This document shows, piece after piece, positions 14,438 through 20,998 of a stretch of DNA of 21,133 nucleotides (within the stretch, counting starts at the first letter, position 1; each line of letters opens with the position of its first letter). The stretch covers positions 1-21,133 of the forward strand of contig JAISHJ010000030.1 of assembly GCA_031262625.1 (NCBI GenBank). The letters run 5' to 3'. Origin of the DNA: Ruminococcus sp. Lineage in GTDB: Bacteria > Bacillota > Clostridia > Oscillospirales > Ruminococcaceae. The position numbers and the translations under genes are program-made. The notes beneath the pieces were generated by a model. That model saw only the letters and a list, made by a program, of their open reading frames with translations. It had not been told where the DNA came from and did not search any database.

Positions 14438-16180
14438 ATGGATATGTTTAAGGTAACCGTCAACGGCGTTGAGGTCGAAGCCCCCAAGGGTACGACTGTG
14501 CTTGACGCCGCTAAAAAAGCAGGCGTAGATATACCGACGCTTTGTTATATGAGAAAGGTTAACGAAATCGGCGCGTGCAGAATCTGCATGACCGAGGTTG
14601 ACGAGGGGAGAGGCTTCAGGCTCGTTGCTTCCTGCGTTTATCCTATCTCAAACGGCATGAAAATTAAGACAAACTCAAAGACTGTTATGGACAGCAGAAG
14701 AACCACACTTGAACTCATTCTCTCTACACATAATAAAAAGTGCCTTTCATGTGTACGTTCGGGGCATTGCGAACTGCAAAACCTCTGTAACGACATGGGC
14801 GTTGACAATGAACTCGCGTTCATGGGCGAGAACGAAACTTATGAACTCGATTTTTCCGCTACTCATATGTATCGCGACAATTCAAAGTGCATACTCTGCC
14901 GCAGATGTGTTGCCGCTTGTGAGCAACAGGGCGTAGGAGTAATCGGTCCGAATAACCGCGGTTTTAAGACACATATTTCTTCCGCTTATGAACTTGGTCT
15001 CGGCGAAACTTCCTGTATCTCCTGCGGACAGTGTATAGCTGTTTGCCCGGTTGGTGCAATCTCCGAGAAGGACTATACCGCTGACGTTTTTGAAGCAATC
15101 GCAGACCCTAATAAATACGTTGTTGTTCAGACTGCGCCTTCTGTAAGAGCGGCTCTGGGCGAGGAATTCGGCTTCCCGATAGGCACGAACGTTGAGGGCA
15201 AGATGGCTTCTGCGCTTCGTCAAATGGGATTTGACGGCGTGTTCGATACAAACTTCGGCGCTGACCTTACTATCATGGAAGAAGCAAACGAACTTGTTGA
15301 ACGCGTTCAAAACGGCGGCAGTCTTCCTATGATAACTTCCTGCTCACCCGGATGGGTTAAATACTGCGAACACTACTTCCCGGAACTCACAAACCACCTT
15401 TCTTCCTGCAAATCACCTATGACTATGCAGGGCGCGACGGCGAAAACTTATTACGCCGAAAAACTCGGTATCGACCCGAAAAACATGGTTTCCGTTGCGG
15501 TTATGCCCTGTACTGCTAAGAAGTTTGAAGCAAAGCGCGACAATGAGTCTGCGGCAGGCGTTCCCGACATTGACTACGTTTTAACAACCCGCGAATTTGC
15601 ACGAATGATTCGCAGGTGCGGCATGAACTTTGCAGAACTTCCTGACAGCAAATTTGATACACCGTTCGGTATTACTACCGGCGCGGCGGTTATCTTCGGG
15701 GCAACCGGCGGCGTTATGGAAGCGGCGCTTCGTACAGCTTCCTACTTCATCACAGGAAAAGATCCCGACAACGTTGATTTCGGCGAGGTTCGCGGCGTGA
15801 AGGGCATCAAGGAAGCTACCTATAAAATCGGCGATCTTGAAGTTAAGGTTGCGGTTGCGTCCTGTACAGCCAATGCGGCACTGCTCCTCCAACAGATTAA
15901 GGAAGGCAAATCGCCCTATACCTTCATCGAGGTTATGGCGTGTCCGGGCGGTTGCGTTAACGGCGGCGGACAGCCGCAACAGCCGATGTCAGTCCGCAAC
16001 TTTGTAGACCTTCGTGCAGAACGCGCAAAGGCTCTCTACGACGAGGATGCCGGCAAGGTTATCCGTTGCAGCCATCAAAACCCCGAGATTAAGGCGGTTT
16101 ATGACGAATTCTTCGGTAAGCCCGGCTCACACAAGGCTCACGAGATACTCCATACTTCTTATGTTAAGCGCGGAATGTAA
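14438..16180 (+). CDS. hydA: HydA: catalytic subunit of NAD/ferredoxin-dependent [FeFe]-hydrogenase
   Basis: 580-aa catalytic subunit, group A3-type. N-terminal [2Fe-2S] domain: C36, C47, C50, C66. His/Cys3 [4Fe-4S]: H98, C102, C105, C111. Two-[4Fe-4S] ferredoxin domain: C151, C154, C157, C161 and C193, C196, C199, C203. H-cluster motifs: L1 TSCSPGWV (300-307), L2 MPCTAKKFEA (C358) and L3 EVMACPGGCVNGGGQP (C502, C506), followed by the small-subunit-like tail that ends HKAHEILHTSY. With HydB and HydC it should oxidise NADH and reduced ferredoxin together to form H2, or run in reverse. An AAGGGGG site precedes the ATG. Last gene of the operon. L1 reads TSCSP where the CpI-type enzymes have TSCCP. 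Maturation by HydEFG is required; those genes are elsewhere. Confidence 0.98.
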   Translation: MDMFKVTVNGVEVEAPKGTTVLDAAKKAGVDIPTLCYMRKVNEIGACRICMTEVDEGRGFRLVASCVYPISNGMKIKTNSKTVMDSRRTTLELILSTHNKKCLSCVRSGHCELQNLCNDMGVDNELAFMGENETYELDFSATHMYRDNSKCILCRRCVAACEQQGVGVIGPNNRGFKTHISSAYELGLGETSCISCGQCIAVCPVGAISEKDYTADVFEAIADPNKYVVVQTAPSVRAALGEEFGFPIGTNVEGKMASALRQMGFDGVFDTNFGADLTIMEEANELVERVQNGGSLPMITSCSPGWVKYCEHYFPELTNHLSSCKSPMTMQGATAKTYYAEKLGIDPKNMVSVAVMPCTAKKFEAKRDNESAAGVPDIDYVLTTREFARMIRRCGMNFAELPDSKFDTPFGITTGAAVIFGATGGVMEAALRTASYFITGKDPDNVDFGEVRGVKGIKEATYKIGDLEVKVAVASCTANAALLLQQIKEGKSPYTFIEVMACPGGCVNGGGQPQQPMSVRNFVDLRAERAKALYDEDAGKVIRCSHQNPEIKAVYDEFFGKPGSHKAHEILHTSYVKRGM

Positions 16181-16193
16181 AAACTAAAATTAT

Positions 16194-16247
16194 CGCCCCG
16201 AAATCCTGTCAGCATTAACTGCCGGATAAGATTTCGGGGCGTTTTTT
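16194..16247 (+). terminator. Strong rho-independent terminator closing the hydrogenase operon
   Basis: Perfect 12-bp inverted repeat CGCCCCGAAATC / GATTTCGGGGCG (16194-16205 and 16230-16241), a 24-base loop, and six T residues (16242-16247). It starts 13 bases after the hydA stop and has the most GC-rich stem in the window. Confidence 0.96.
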
Positions 16248-16263
16248 CAAAGGATTTGACGTT

Positions 16264-18054
16264 ATGAAAAAATACAGGTTATTTTCAATCGTATTATTTT
16301 TCATGTTGCTTGCTCTTACCGATTGTACAGCGGGAAAACCCGCACCCGAGCCAATCTGCAAGGCGACTGTTGTTTCCACAGCAGGGGAGGACTATCAGTA
16401 TATTGTTGATGCCTTAATGATGGAAGATCATCTGCTGCTACTTTGTGACAGCAGTATAATTACCATGGATTTTGACGGAAATATCATCACGAAAATTTCG
16501 CTTGAAGATTCAACCGAAACGCATATTGTTAACTATTATAACCTTGAAGTTTCGGACGACGGAAAGATAACTTTTCTTAAAACTTCCGCCGATATTGACG
16601 ATAAAACCGGAAAGTTCGAAAAAATCGTGTTTGATGGCGAAAAAAGCACTACCGAGGACATAACCGCCGATATTGATAACTACAGTTTCGGAGTCGGCGA
16701 AAACTTAGACGACAAGCCGAGTTTTTCAATCCAAGGGCTTTATAATATTAAACCGAGGTTTTATTTTGAAACTTCCGACGGGAATTTTATCGTTATCGGT
16801 GAAAATTCGGGTGGTTATTCGAGCGTTTATAAAACCGAAATTTTAAGCGAAGATGAGATGGAAAATCGGACGGTTATTGAGATTTCGTCGGGTTATTTTT
16901 CGGAAATTGAGGGCATAGTCACGCAGTTTAATGAAGTTAATCCTTACTATAAAGCCGTGATAAAAGAATCTCCGGAAGACTTTTCATATACAGTTGATAT
17001 TATCACCGGGGACACAGCGGACGTTGTTTTTATCGGAACTCTTATGGCAATACCCTATGAATCGTACGCGAAAAAGGGCGTGTTTGAAGACCTATTGCCA
17101 TACTTTGAGGCAGACCCGGAAATCTCCGCAGATGATTTGGTACAGTCGGTTATAAAAGCAAATATGATTAACGAAGCTTTATACAGTATTCCGCAATCAT
17201 TTTCGGTACAGACTATGACGGGCAGAGTTGACCTTGTTTCGCAGTTAAAAACGAACAGTTTCGCAGATATAAAGCGTGTCGCAGACGAAAACAATATCCT
17301 TATTATTTCACCGTACGGAAGCAATAAAAGATTGTTTATACAGATGTTTGTGACATTTTCGACAAACAGTTTTGTTGACGCAAAAGCGCATAAATGTAAT
17401 TTTAATTCGCAGGATTTCATTGATATATTAAACTACGCGGAAAATTATCCGACAGAAAGCGTTCCCGATCGGTACGGCGAAGACCAATTTTTAATGCCGG
17501 CGTATATAGGCGATTTTCGCGGCGCGTTGTCGATTGAGACTATGGATTTTGGAGCGCCGATAAGTTTTTTGGGCTATCCGTCGGGCGTAGGTTCAAACGG
17601 CGTTTCCGCAATGCTCAGAAACGAAGCCGCGATATATTCAAGTTCTGAAAATAAAGACGGCGCATGGGAATTCATCAAATTCATGTTAATTAACGGGGTA
17701 ATTGAACAGAACAATAATACGTCATTCCCGATTGTGAAAACAAGGCTTGAAAAACTTGCGGAGGATTCTTTCAAAGAGTATTACATTAATGAGGTTGGCG
17801 AGCAGGTTAATAACAGGCTTTATGAAACACGTGTAAGTGATATTGAAATTAAACTGCCGGATTTAACGGAGGCTGATGTTGCTGAAATTATGTCGCTTAT
17901 TGATAAAATTGACGGAATTCATCGCAACGATTTACAACTTGTTACTATCCTTAACGAAGAGATGAATAATTTCCTTGACGGAAAAGTTACAGCAGAGGAA
18001 ACAGCCGCAATGCTTCAAGATCGGGTAAGCACATATTTAAGCGAAACATATTAA
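16264..18054 (+). CDS. Extracellular solute-binding lipoprotein-like protein (family 1 type), orphan
   Basis: 596-aa exported protein. The N-terminus is MKKYR followed by a hydrophobic stretch to residue 18 and then LTDC (Cys21), read as a lipoprotein signal although Asp at -1 is off the usual G/A/S rule. Residues about 35-180 are beta-rich with propeller-like strands such as LLLCDSSIITMDFDGN. From about 195 the sequence has the character of ABC-transporter family 1 binding proteins: IVTQFNEVNPYYKAVI, then DIITGDTADVVFIG, YAKKGVFEDLLPYF and later NKDGAWEFIKFMLING. It probably binds a sugar or similar solute at the cell surface. AAAGGA lies 9 bases before the ATG. No permease or ATPase gene is adjacent, so it must use a partner encoded elsewhere or act as a sensor. 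No terminator was seen after it. Confidence 0.8.
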   Translation: MKKYRLFSIVLFFMLLALTDCTAGKPAPEPICKATVVSTAGEDYQYIVDALMMEDHLLLLCDSSIITMDFDGNIITKISLEDSTETHIVNYYNLEVSDDGKITFLKTSADIDDKTGKFEKIVFDGEKSTTEDITADIDNYSFGVGENLDDKPSFSIQGLYNIKPRFYFETSDGNFIVIGENSGGYSSVYKTEILSEDEMENRTVIEISSGYFSEIEGIVTQFNEVNPYYKAVIKESPEDFSYTVDIITGDTADVVFIGTLMAIPYESYAKKGVFEDLLPYFEADPEISADDLVQSVIKANMINEALYSIPQSFSVQTMTGRVDLVSQLKTNSFADIKRVADENNILIISPYGSNKRLFIQMFVTFSTNSFVDAKAHKCNFNSQDFIDILNYAENYPTESVPDRYGEDQFLMPAYIGDFRGALSIETMDFGAPISFLGYPSGVGSNGVSAMLRNEAAIYSSSENKDGAWEFIKFMLINGVIEQNNNTSFPIVKTRLEKLAEDSFKEYYINEVGEQVNNRLYETRVSDIEIKLPDLTEADVAEIMSLIDKIDGIHRNDLQLVTILNEEMNNFLDGKVTAEETAAMLQDRVSTYLSETY

Positions 18055-18058
18055 CCTT

Positions 18059-18086
18059 CACATAGAACAAGATTTTGCATAAGATA
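18059..18086 (+). promoter_or_regulatory. Candidate mother-cell sporulation promoter (sigma-K/E-type) for the collagen-like gene
   Basis: CATAAGATA at 18078-18086 matches the CATAnnnTA -10 consensus shared by sigma-E and sigma-K in B. subtilis. CACA at 18059-18062 fits the sigma-K -35 (mACm) with a 15-base spacer, one shorter than usual. No sigma-A promoter was seen here. In an AT-rich gap a chance match is possible, but the downstream gene is the kind expected under mother-cell control. Confidence 0.45.
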
Positions 18087-18100
18087 ATAACAAGATTTTG
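18066..18100 (+). repeat. 12-bp direct repeat AACAAGATTTTG, two copies 23 bp apart
   Basis: Identical copies at 18066-18077 and 18089-18100. The first ends directly before the CATAAGATA element; the second is followed by TATTATGG near the ribosome site. The spacing is close to two helical turns, as for tandem protein-binding sites. Confidence 0.6.
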
Positions 18101-18117
18101 TATTATGGTGATGAATT

Positions 18118-18681
18118 ATGTTTGAATATTATAAAGATTGTCCTGTTATAGACGGGAACTGCCCTAACCCATGCCCGACAGGGAACACAGGACCGCAGGG
18201 CGAAAGAGGAGTGACAGGGGCAACCGGCATACAGGGTATACAAGGCATACAGGGCGTTCAGGGCATCGCAGGGTCTGAGGGAAAACAGGGTCCGCGAGGT
18301 GCGACAGGCGCGGACGGTGAACGTGGGCTTCAAGGTGTCCAAGGTGTACAGGGGGAACGCGGCGCGACAGGAGCAGCCGGTTCTCCCGGCGCGACAGGCG
18401 CAACAGGCGCGCAGGGCATACAGGGTTTACAAGGTGTTCCCGGTATACAAGGGGAGCAGGGTGAACAAGGTGTAGCCGGACCGGCAGGTGCGACCGGCGC
18501 TCAAGGTATTCCCGGACCGACAGGACCCACAGGTGCTGACGGTATACAGGGTGTCCAAGGAATACAAGGTGTTCGCGGCGAACAGGGTTTAGAAGGACAA
18601 AAAGGTGCTGACGGCGTTCCGGGAGCGATAGGCGCACAAGCGAACCTTATTTACCCGAAAAAGGTAAAACCGTCGAAATAA
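18118..18681 (+). CDS. Collagen-like Gly-X-Y repeat protein, putative spore-surface filament
   Basis: 187-aa protein. Residues 1-21 form a short leader with three Cys (C8, C15, C19) and several Pro. Residues 22-174 are 51 uninterrupted Gly-X-Y triplets rich in GAT, GIQ, GVQ, GER and GEQ. The last 13 residues are a basic tail (ANLIYPKKVKPSK). Bacterial collagen-like repeats form triple helices, and the BclA-type ones coat the exosporium of spores, often as glycoproteins with sugar on Thr of GAT/GPT triplets. There is no signal peptide, as expected for a mother-cell-made spore-coat or exosporium protein, and no C-terminal globular trimerisation domain, which BclA proteins have. The leader Cys residues could cross-link chains. 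SD GGTGA lies 6 bases before the ATG. The spore role is inferred from composition, promoter and the presence of spoIIA. Confidence 0.88.
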   Translation: MFEYYKDCPVIDGNCPNPCPTGNTGPQGERGVTGATGIQGIQGIQGVQGIAGSEGKQGPRGATGADGERGLQGVQGVQGERGATGAAGSPGATGATGAQGIQGLQGVPGIQGEQGEQGVAGPAGATGAQGIPGPTGPTGADGIQGVQGIQGVRGEQGLEGQKGADGVPGAIGAQANLIYPKKVKPSK

Positions 18682-18707
18682 GGAAGTTGCCTTTTTCGGC
18701 GGTTTTT
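18666..18707 (+). terminator. Terminator overlapping the last codons of the collagen-like gene
   Basis: Left arm AAAACCGTCGAAA (18666-18678) pairs with TTTCGGCGGTTTT (18694-18706) with one G-U pair. An inner AAGG/CCTT (18680-18683 and 18690-18693) extends the stem around a 6-base loop, and a T run follows at 18703-18707. The left arm encodes the last residues of the protein. On the other strand the hairpin also ends in a T run, so it may serve the convergent methyltransferase gene as well. Confidence 0.85.
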
Positions 18708-18741
18708 CATGTATCATAAATTTTTACTTTATTCCCAACAA

Positions 18742-19590
18742 TCAAATCTCGCCTTTATCCCACTTTTCCGCGAAGATATGATTAGTCGCGTGTTTATGGG
18801 GAATCCCGGAAGAGTTGCAGTCGAAGATAAATTCATCTACTGCGTGAATATACCAATCATGATAATATGTAAAAAGTTCGCCGGAACGGAAATAGTTACG
18901 CTCCCTCCCCGGTTTATCCTTTTCCGGGGAGGGCTTTATAAACGGTTTTTCAACGAATGTCTGAAAAGCATTAATGCCGCCGGGTGCGGTATATTTTTTG
19001 TAATTTTCGATAATTTCACTCCGCAGTTCCGGCTTCATATAACCGAAAACGCCGCTCGAATAGAGTATATCATATTCGGAATCAAGGCGGAAATCTTGAA
19101 AATCTGCACGAAAAACATTAACTTGAACGTTTGCGGAATCTGCAAGCTTTTTGGTCTTCTCGACCCCGATTTCGGACAGGTCAAACGCCGAAACGTCATA
19201 CCCGCACCGTGCGAAGAACACAGCGTCCTTCCCTTCGCCGCAACCTATGTCAAGGAGTTTCAGGCGGCGTGTGGGAGGCAGAAGTTCCATAACCTTAAAG
19301 CACATCCATGAAGGCTTCACGCCCCAAAAATAGCCGTCCTTTGCATAGCTTTCGTCCCAGTACCGTACGGGATTTTTAGCCTTCGCGGTATCATAGCCGA
19401 AAAGCTTATCCATGCTCACACCGAAAGTCTCGGCAAGCTTCGGGAGAATCGCCGTATCGGGGAGTGTCTGCCCTGTCTCCCACTTGCTCACTGCCTGAAA
19501 GGTCACGCCCACCGAAGCGGCAAGTTCTGACTGAGTCATTCCCGATTCCTTACGAAGCGAAGCGATATTCGCAGATAAAATATCAAGCAT
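18742..19590 (-). CDS. XRE-family HTH fused to a TehB-like SAM methyltransferase
   Basis: 282-aa two-domain protein. Residues about 7-61 are an XRE/Cro helix-turn-helix (MTQSELAASVGVTFQAVSKWE, then LAETFGVSMDKLFGYD). After a short linker, residues about 76-282 are a class I SAM methyltransferase with YWDESYAKDGYFWGVKPSW, motif I LLDIGCGEGKDAVFFARCG (112-130), AFDLSE, and a C-terminal NSSGIPHKHATNHIFAEK segment. The methyltransferase half resembles TehB/tellurite-resistance-type enzymes, which methylate oxyanions or thiol-reactive small molecules. The protein could sense and detoxify a compound while repressing its own gene. SD GAGGGGGTT lies just before the ATG. Own sigma-A promoter at 19619-19647. 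The Nudix-like gene lies upstream on the same strand. The substrate is unknown. Confidence 0.88.
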   Translation of the reverse strand: MLDILSANIASLRKESGMTQSELAASVGVTFQAVSKWETGQTLPDTAILPKLAETFGVSMDKLFGYDTAKAKNPVRYWDESYAKDGYFWGVKPSWMCFKVMELLPPTRRLKLLDIGCGEGKDAVFFARCGYDVSAFDLSEIGVEKTKKLADSANVQVNVFRADFQDFRLDSEYDILYSSGVFGYMKPELRSEIIENYKKYTAPGGINAFQTFVEKPFIKPSPEKDKPGRERNYFRSGELFTYYHDWYIHAVDEFIFDCNSSGIPHKHATNHIFAEKWDKGEI

Positions 19591-19618
19591 ATGATAACCC
19601 CCTCATCGTTATGAGTCC

Positions 19619-19647
19619 ATTATAGCACCATATGCTTGACTTTGCAA
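19619..19647 (-). promoter_or_regulatory. Sigma-A promoter of the XRE-methyltransferase gene
   Basis: On the minus strand TTGCAA (19647-19642), a 17-base spacer, and a perfect TATAAT (19624-19619), about 30 bases before the ATG. -10 and spacer are ideal; -35 is 4 of 6. Confidence 0.8.
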
Positions 19648-19659
19648 TAACCTGTTATT
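19646..19659. promoter_or_regulatory. Operator-like dyad AATAAC-CT-GTTATT at the -35 of the XRE-methyltransferase promoter
   Basis: Inverted repeat with 6-bp arms and a 2-bp centre that overlaps the last two bases of the -35 element. The half-site ATAAC/GTTAT recurs, 9 bases apart, at 19594-19598 and 19608-19612 between the -10 and the start codon. Recurring half-sites around a promoter driving an XRE protein suggest autoregulation; this is inference. Confidence 0.45.
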
Positions 19660-19696
19660 TGAATATTTTTTGAAATTCAACAGCGTAGATTTTTTA

Positions 19697-19719
19697 TTGA
19701 GTGTTTACGAAACATTCAA
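19697..19719. repeat. Inverted repeat (10-bp arms, 3-base centre) between the Nudix-like and XRE-methyltransferase genes
   Basis: TTGAGTGTTT (19697-19706) and AAACATTCAA (19710-19719) pair at 9 of 10 positions, with one G-T. Transcribed on the minus strand the hairpin is followed by T then six A, so it is not a standard terminator of the upstream Nudix-like gene. It could be an operator or an RNA 3'-end structure. Confidence 0.5.
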
Positions 19720-19767
19720 AATCTCTGAATGATATTTATTCTTCGTCTGTGCATTGATATTCGTAGG

Positions 19768-20547
19768 TTAAAACGTCTGCTCTTCTTCGGTCTGCGGGAA
19801 ATTGTTTCGGGATATTATTTCATGAAGTTTATTCAAAGTATCCTTATTCTCCGGCAGCCACAGACGTGTGATAGCATCACAGACTTCAACCTTCGGCTTA
19901 TGATGTCTGTGCAGATGACGCAGTTCATTTTCGGTGAATTTTTCGAGTTTTAACTCTATGTTCTGATGTTTGCCGTTCTTGTCTATGTAATCGTCAGCGG
20001 AAACTAAGCCGTTATAATCTTCGGACGGAACGGGAAGCGCGAAAACGTAGGAAAATTCAACGTTGTTTTTTGCGGTATATTCGGTGAATCCCACCGGAAT
20101 CAGCTGCCTTGCACAGTATTTGCCGACACGCAAAAATTCGTTAGTTTTCTTACCATTTACCCACTGCTCAAGAACGACTTCATCAAGATCAACAATTCCA
20201 CTATGATAAAGTTCCTCGGAAAGTTCCGTAAGTGCGCCTTCAAGAAGAATACTATACGGCATGGGTTTGCCGATAAGTGCTTCATCCTCAATGGCAACCT
20301 TTATGTGTCCGCCGATAAGATTATAGCTGTTTTCAAGTTCATCATTATCGGTAATCTTGTTTTTTGCACAAAGTTTATTGTAGCGGTTCTGAGTGACCCA
20401 CATACCCTTTTCGTCGCCGTCCATAATAAACGGAACAATGATTGCGGTGTAATGACGTATGCCGTTTGCTTCAGCTTCATCTCTGTCAACGAAACCCGAA
20501 ATAATAAACTCATTGCCTTCTTTATCACCTTGATAGAGCATCTCCAT
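19768..20547 (-). CDS. Nudix-like protein with an altered Nudix box
   Basis: 259 aa from this start, cytoplasmic. A Nudix-type layout can be seen: an N-terminal strand region RHYTAIIVPFIMDGDEKGMWVTQNRYNK, then NLIGGHI (about 77-82), an insertion, then GALTELSEELYHSGI (104-118). In the consensus GX5EX7REUXEEXGU the Arg is replaced by Thr, the spacing to the first Gly is stretched, and three residues separate EEL from the final Gly. Catalytic Glu residues of the E-E pair remain (E111, E112). Later sequence (about 200-250) has no recognised motif. The frame is open from an ATG at 20568, but that ATG and the next have no ribosome site; ATG 20547 has AAAGGA about 11 bases upstream and is preferred. 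Activity on a nucleoside diphosphate derivative is plausible but unproven. Confidence 0.72.
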   Translation of the reverse strand: MEMLYQGDKEGNEFIISGFVDRDEAEANGIRHYTAIIVPFIMDGDEKGMWVTQNRYNKLCAKNKITDNDELENSYNLIGGHIKVAIEDEALIGKPMPYSILLEGALTELSEELYHSGIVDLDEVVLEQWVNGKKTNEFLRVGKYCARQLIPVGFTEYTAKNNVEFSYVFALPVPSEDYNGLVSADDYIDKNGKHQNIELKLEKFTENELRHLHRHHKPKVEVCDAITRLWLPENKDTLNKLHEIISRNNFPQTEEEQTF

Positions 20548-20582
20548 AATAATAACCATCCTTTTCATAAAAGATTAACTAC

Positions 20583-20611
20583 AGTTTACCATATTATATT
20601 CAATATGTCAA
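20583..20611 (-). promoter_or_regulatory. Sigma-A promoter of the Nudix-like gene
   Basis: Minus-strand TTGACA (20611-20606, perfect), a 17-base spacer, then TAAACT (20588-20583) preceded by TGG, giving an extended -10. It lies 15 bases before the first in-frame ATG and 36 bases before the preferred one, which supports the downstream start. Confidence 0.75.
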
Positions 20612-20695
20612 GATATAAATTCAAAGATTATTATTCCTATGTTAGAAGAAGCACTTAAAATTTTCGTGTAATATTTATTCTTCTTTCTTACTTCC

Positions 20696-20719
20696 TAATC
20701 ATATGATTAAGTATTAAGT
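20696..20719. promoter_or_regulatory. Perfect 14-bp palindrome plus 7-bp tandem repeat upstream of the small right-end gene
   Basis: TAATCATATGATTA (20696-20709) is its own reverse complement. ATTAAGT is repeated head to tail at 20706-20712 and 20713-20719. Both lie just before the AGGAGGG ribosome site of the gene at 20740. They look like a binding site for a small regulator; its identity is unknown. Confidence 0.45.
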
Positions 20720-20739
20720 AATTGTAGGAGGGCGAATTC

Positions 20740-20991
20740 TTGACTATTGAGCAACTCAACACTCTAAAAAACGAACGCCCATCGTTTGATGAGCGTGTCG
20801 ATATTAAAAACATTAACTTAGATATGGATGCTCCCGCCGCAGAAAGGGCGGCAGAGTATCTTAGTCAGGTAAAAAATCCTTATCATTTCCGTGTCGGGGA
20901 TATAGCAGTCAATGTGGAGTTCACCGAAGGCGGGAAGTCCCTCCGAGACTGTGTTAAGGCTTATCTTATGGGGCAGAGGGGGAAGGGGTAA
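20740..20991 (+). CDS. Small conserved protein, DUF6870-like, of the kind carried on clostridial mobile elements
   Basis: 83 aa, acidic N-terminal half (FDERVDIKNINLDMDAPAAERAAEYL) and a C-terminal block with KNPYHFRVGDIAVNVEFTEGG then LRDCVKAYL. The KNPYhFrvG-x-hsV-x-F...L-x-CV-x-YL pattern resembles small proteins I associate with DUF6870, often seen in conjugative elements and prophages of Clostridia; the family name is from memory. The start is TTG at 20740 with a near-perfect AGGAGGG (20726-20732) 7 bases upstream, and no better in-frame ATG. No function is known. A terminator-like hairpin follows at 21042-21068. It may be the first gene of a mobile element extending right of the window. 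Confidence 0.72.
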   Translation: MTIEQLNTLKNERPSFDERVDIKNINLDMDAPAAERAAEYLSQVKNPYHFRVGDIAVNVEFTEGGKSLRDCVKAYLMGQRGKG

Positions 20992-20998
20992 GACCTAC

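Noticed and set aside
18164..18637. Long minus-strand open frame antisense to the collagen-like gene
   Set aside because: It is the mirror of the Gly-X-Y codon periodicity; the protein is low-complexity Leu/Arg/Pro/His sequence with no ribosome site or family resemblance.
18118..18681. Tandem DNA repeat or CRISPR-like array in the region of repeating 9-mers
   Set aside because: Repetition follows the codon triplets of Gly-X-Y with varied units and no constant spacers, so it is protein-coding repetition.
18709..19311. 200-codon plus-strand open frame opposite the XRE-methyltransferase
   Set aside because: The minus strand encodes a clear HTH and SAM motif I with promoter and ribosome site; the plus-strand frame has neither.
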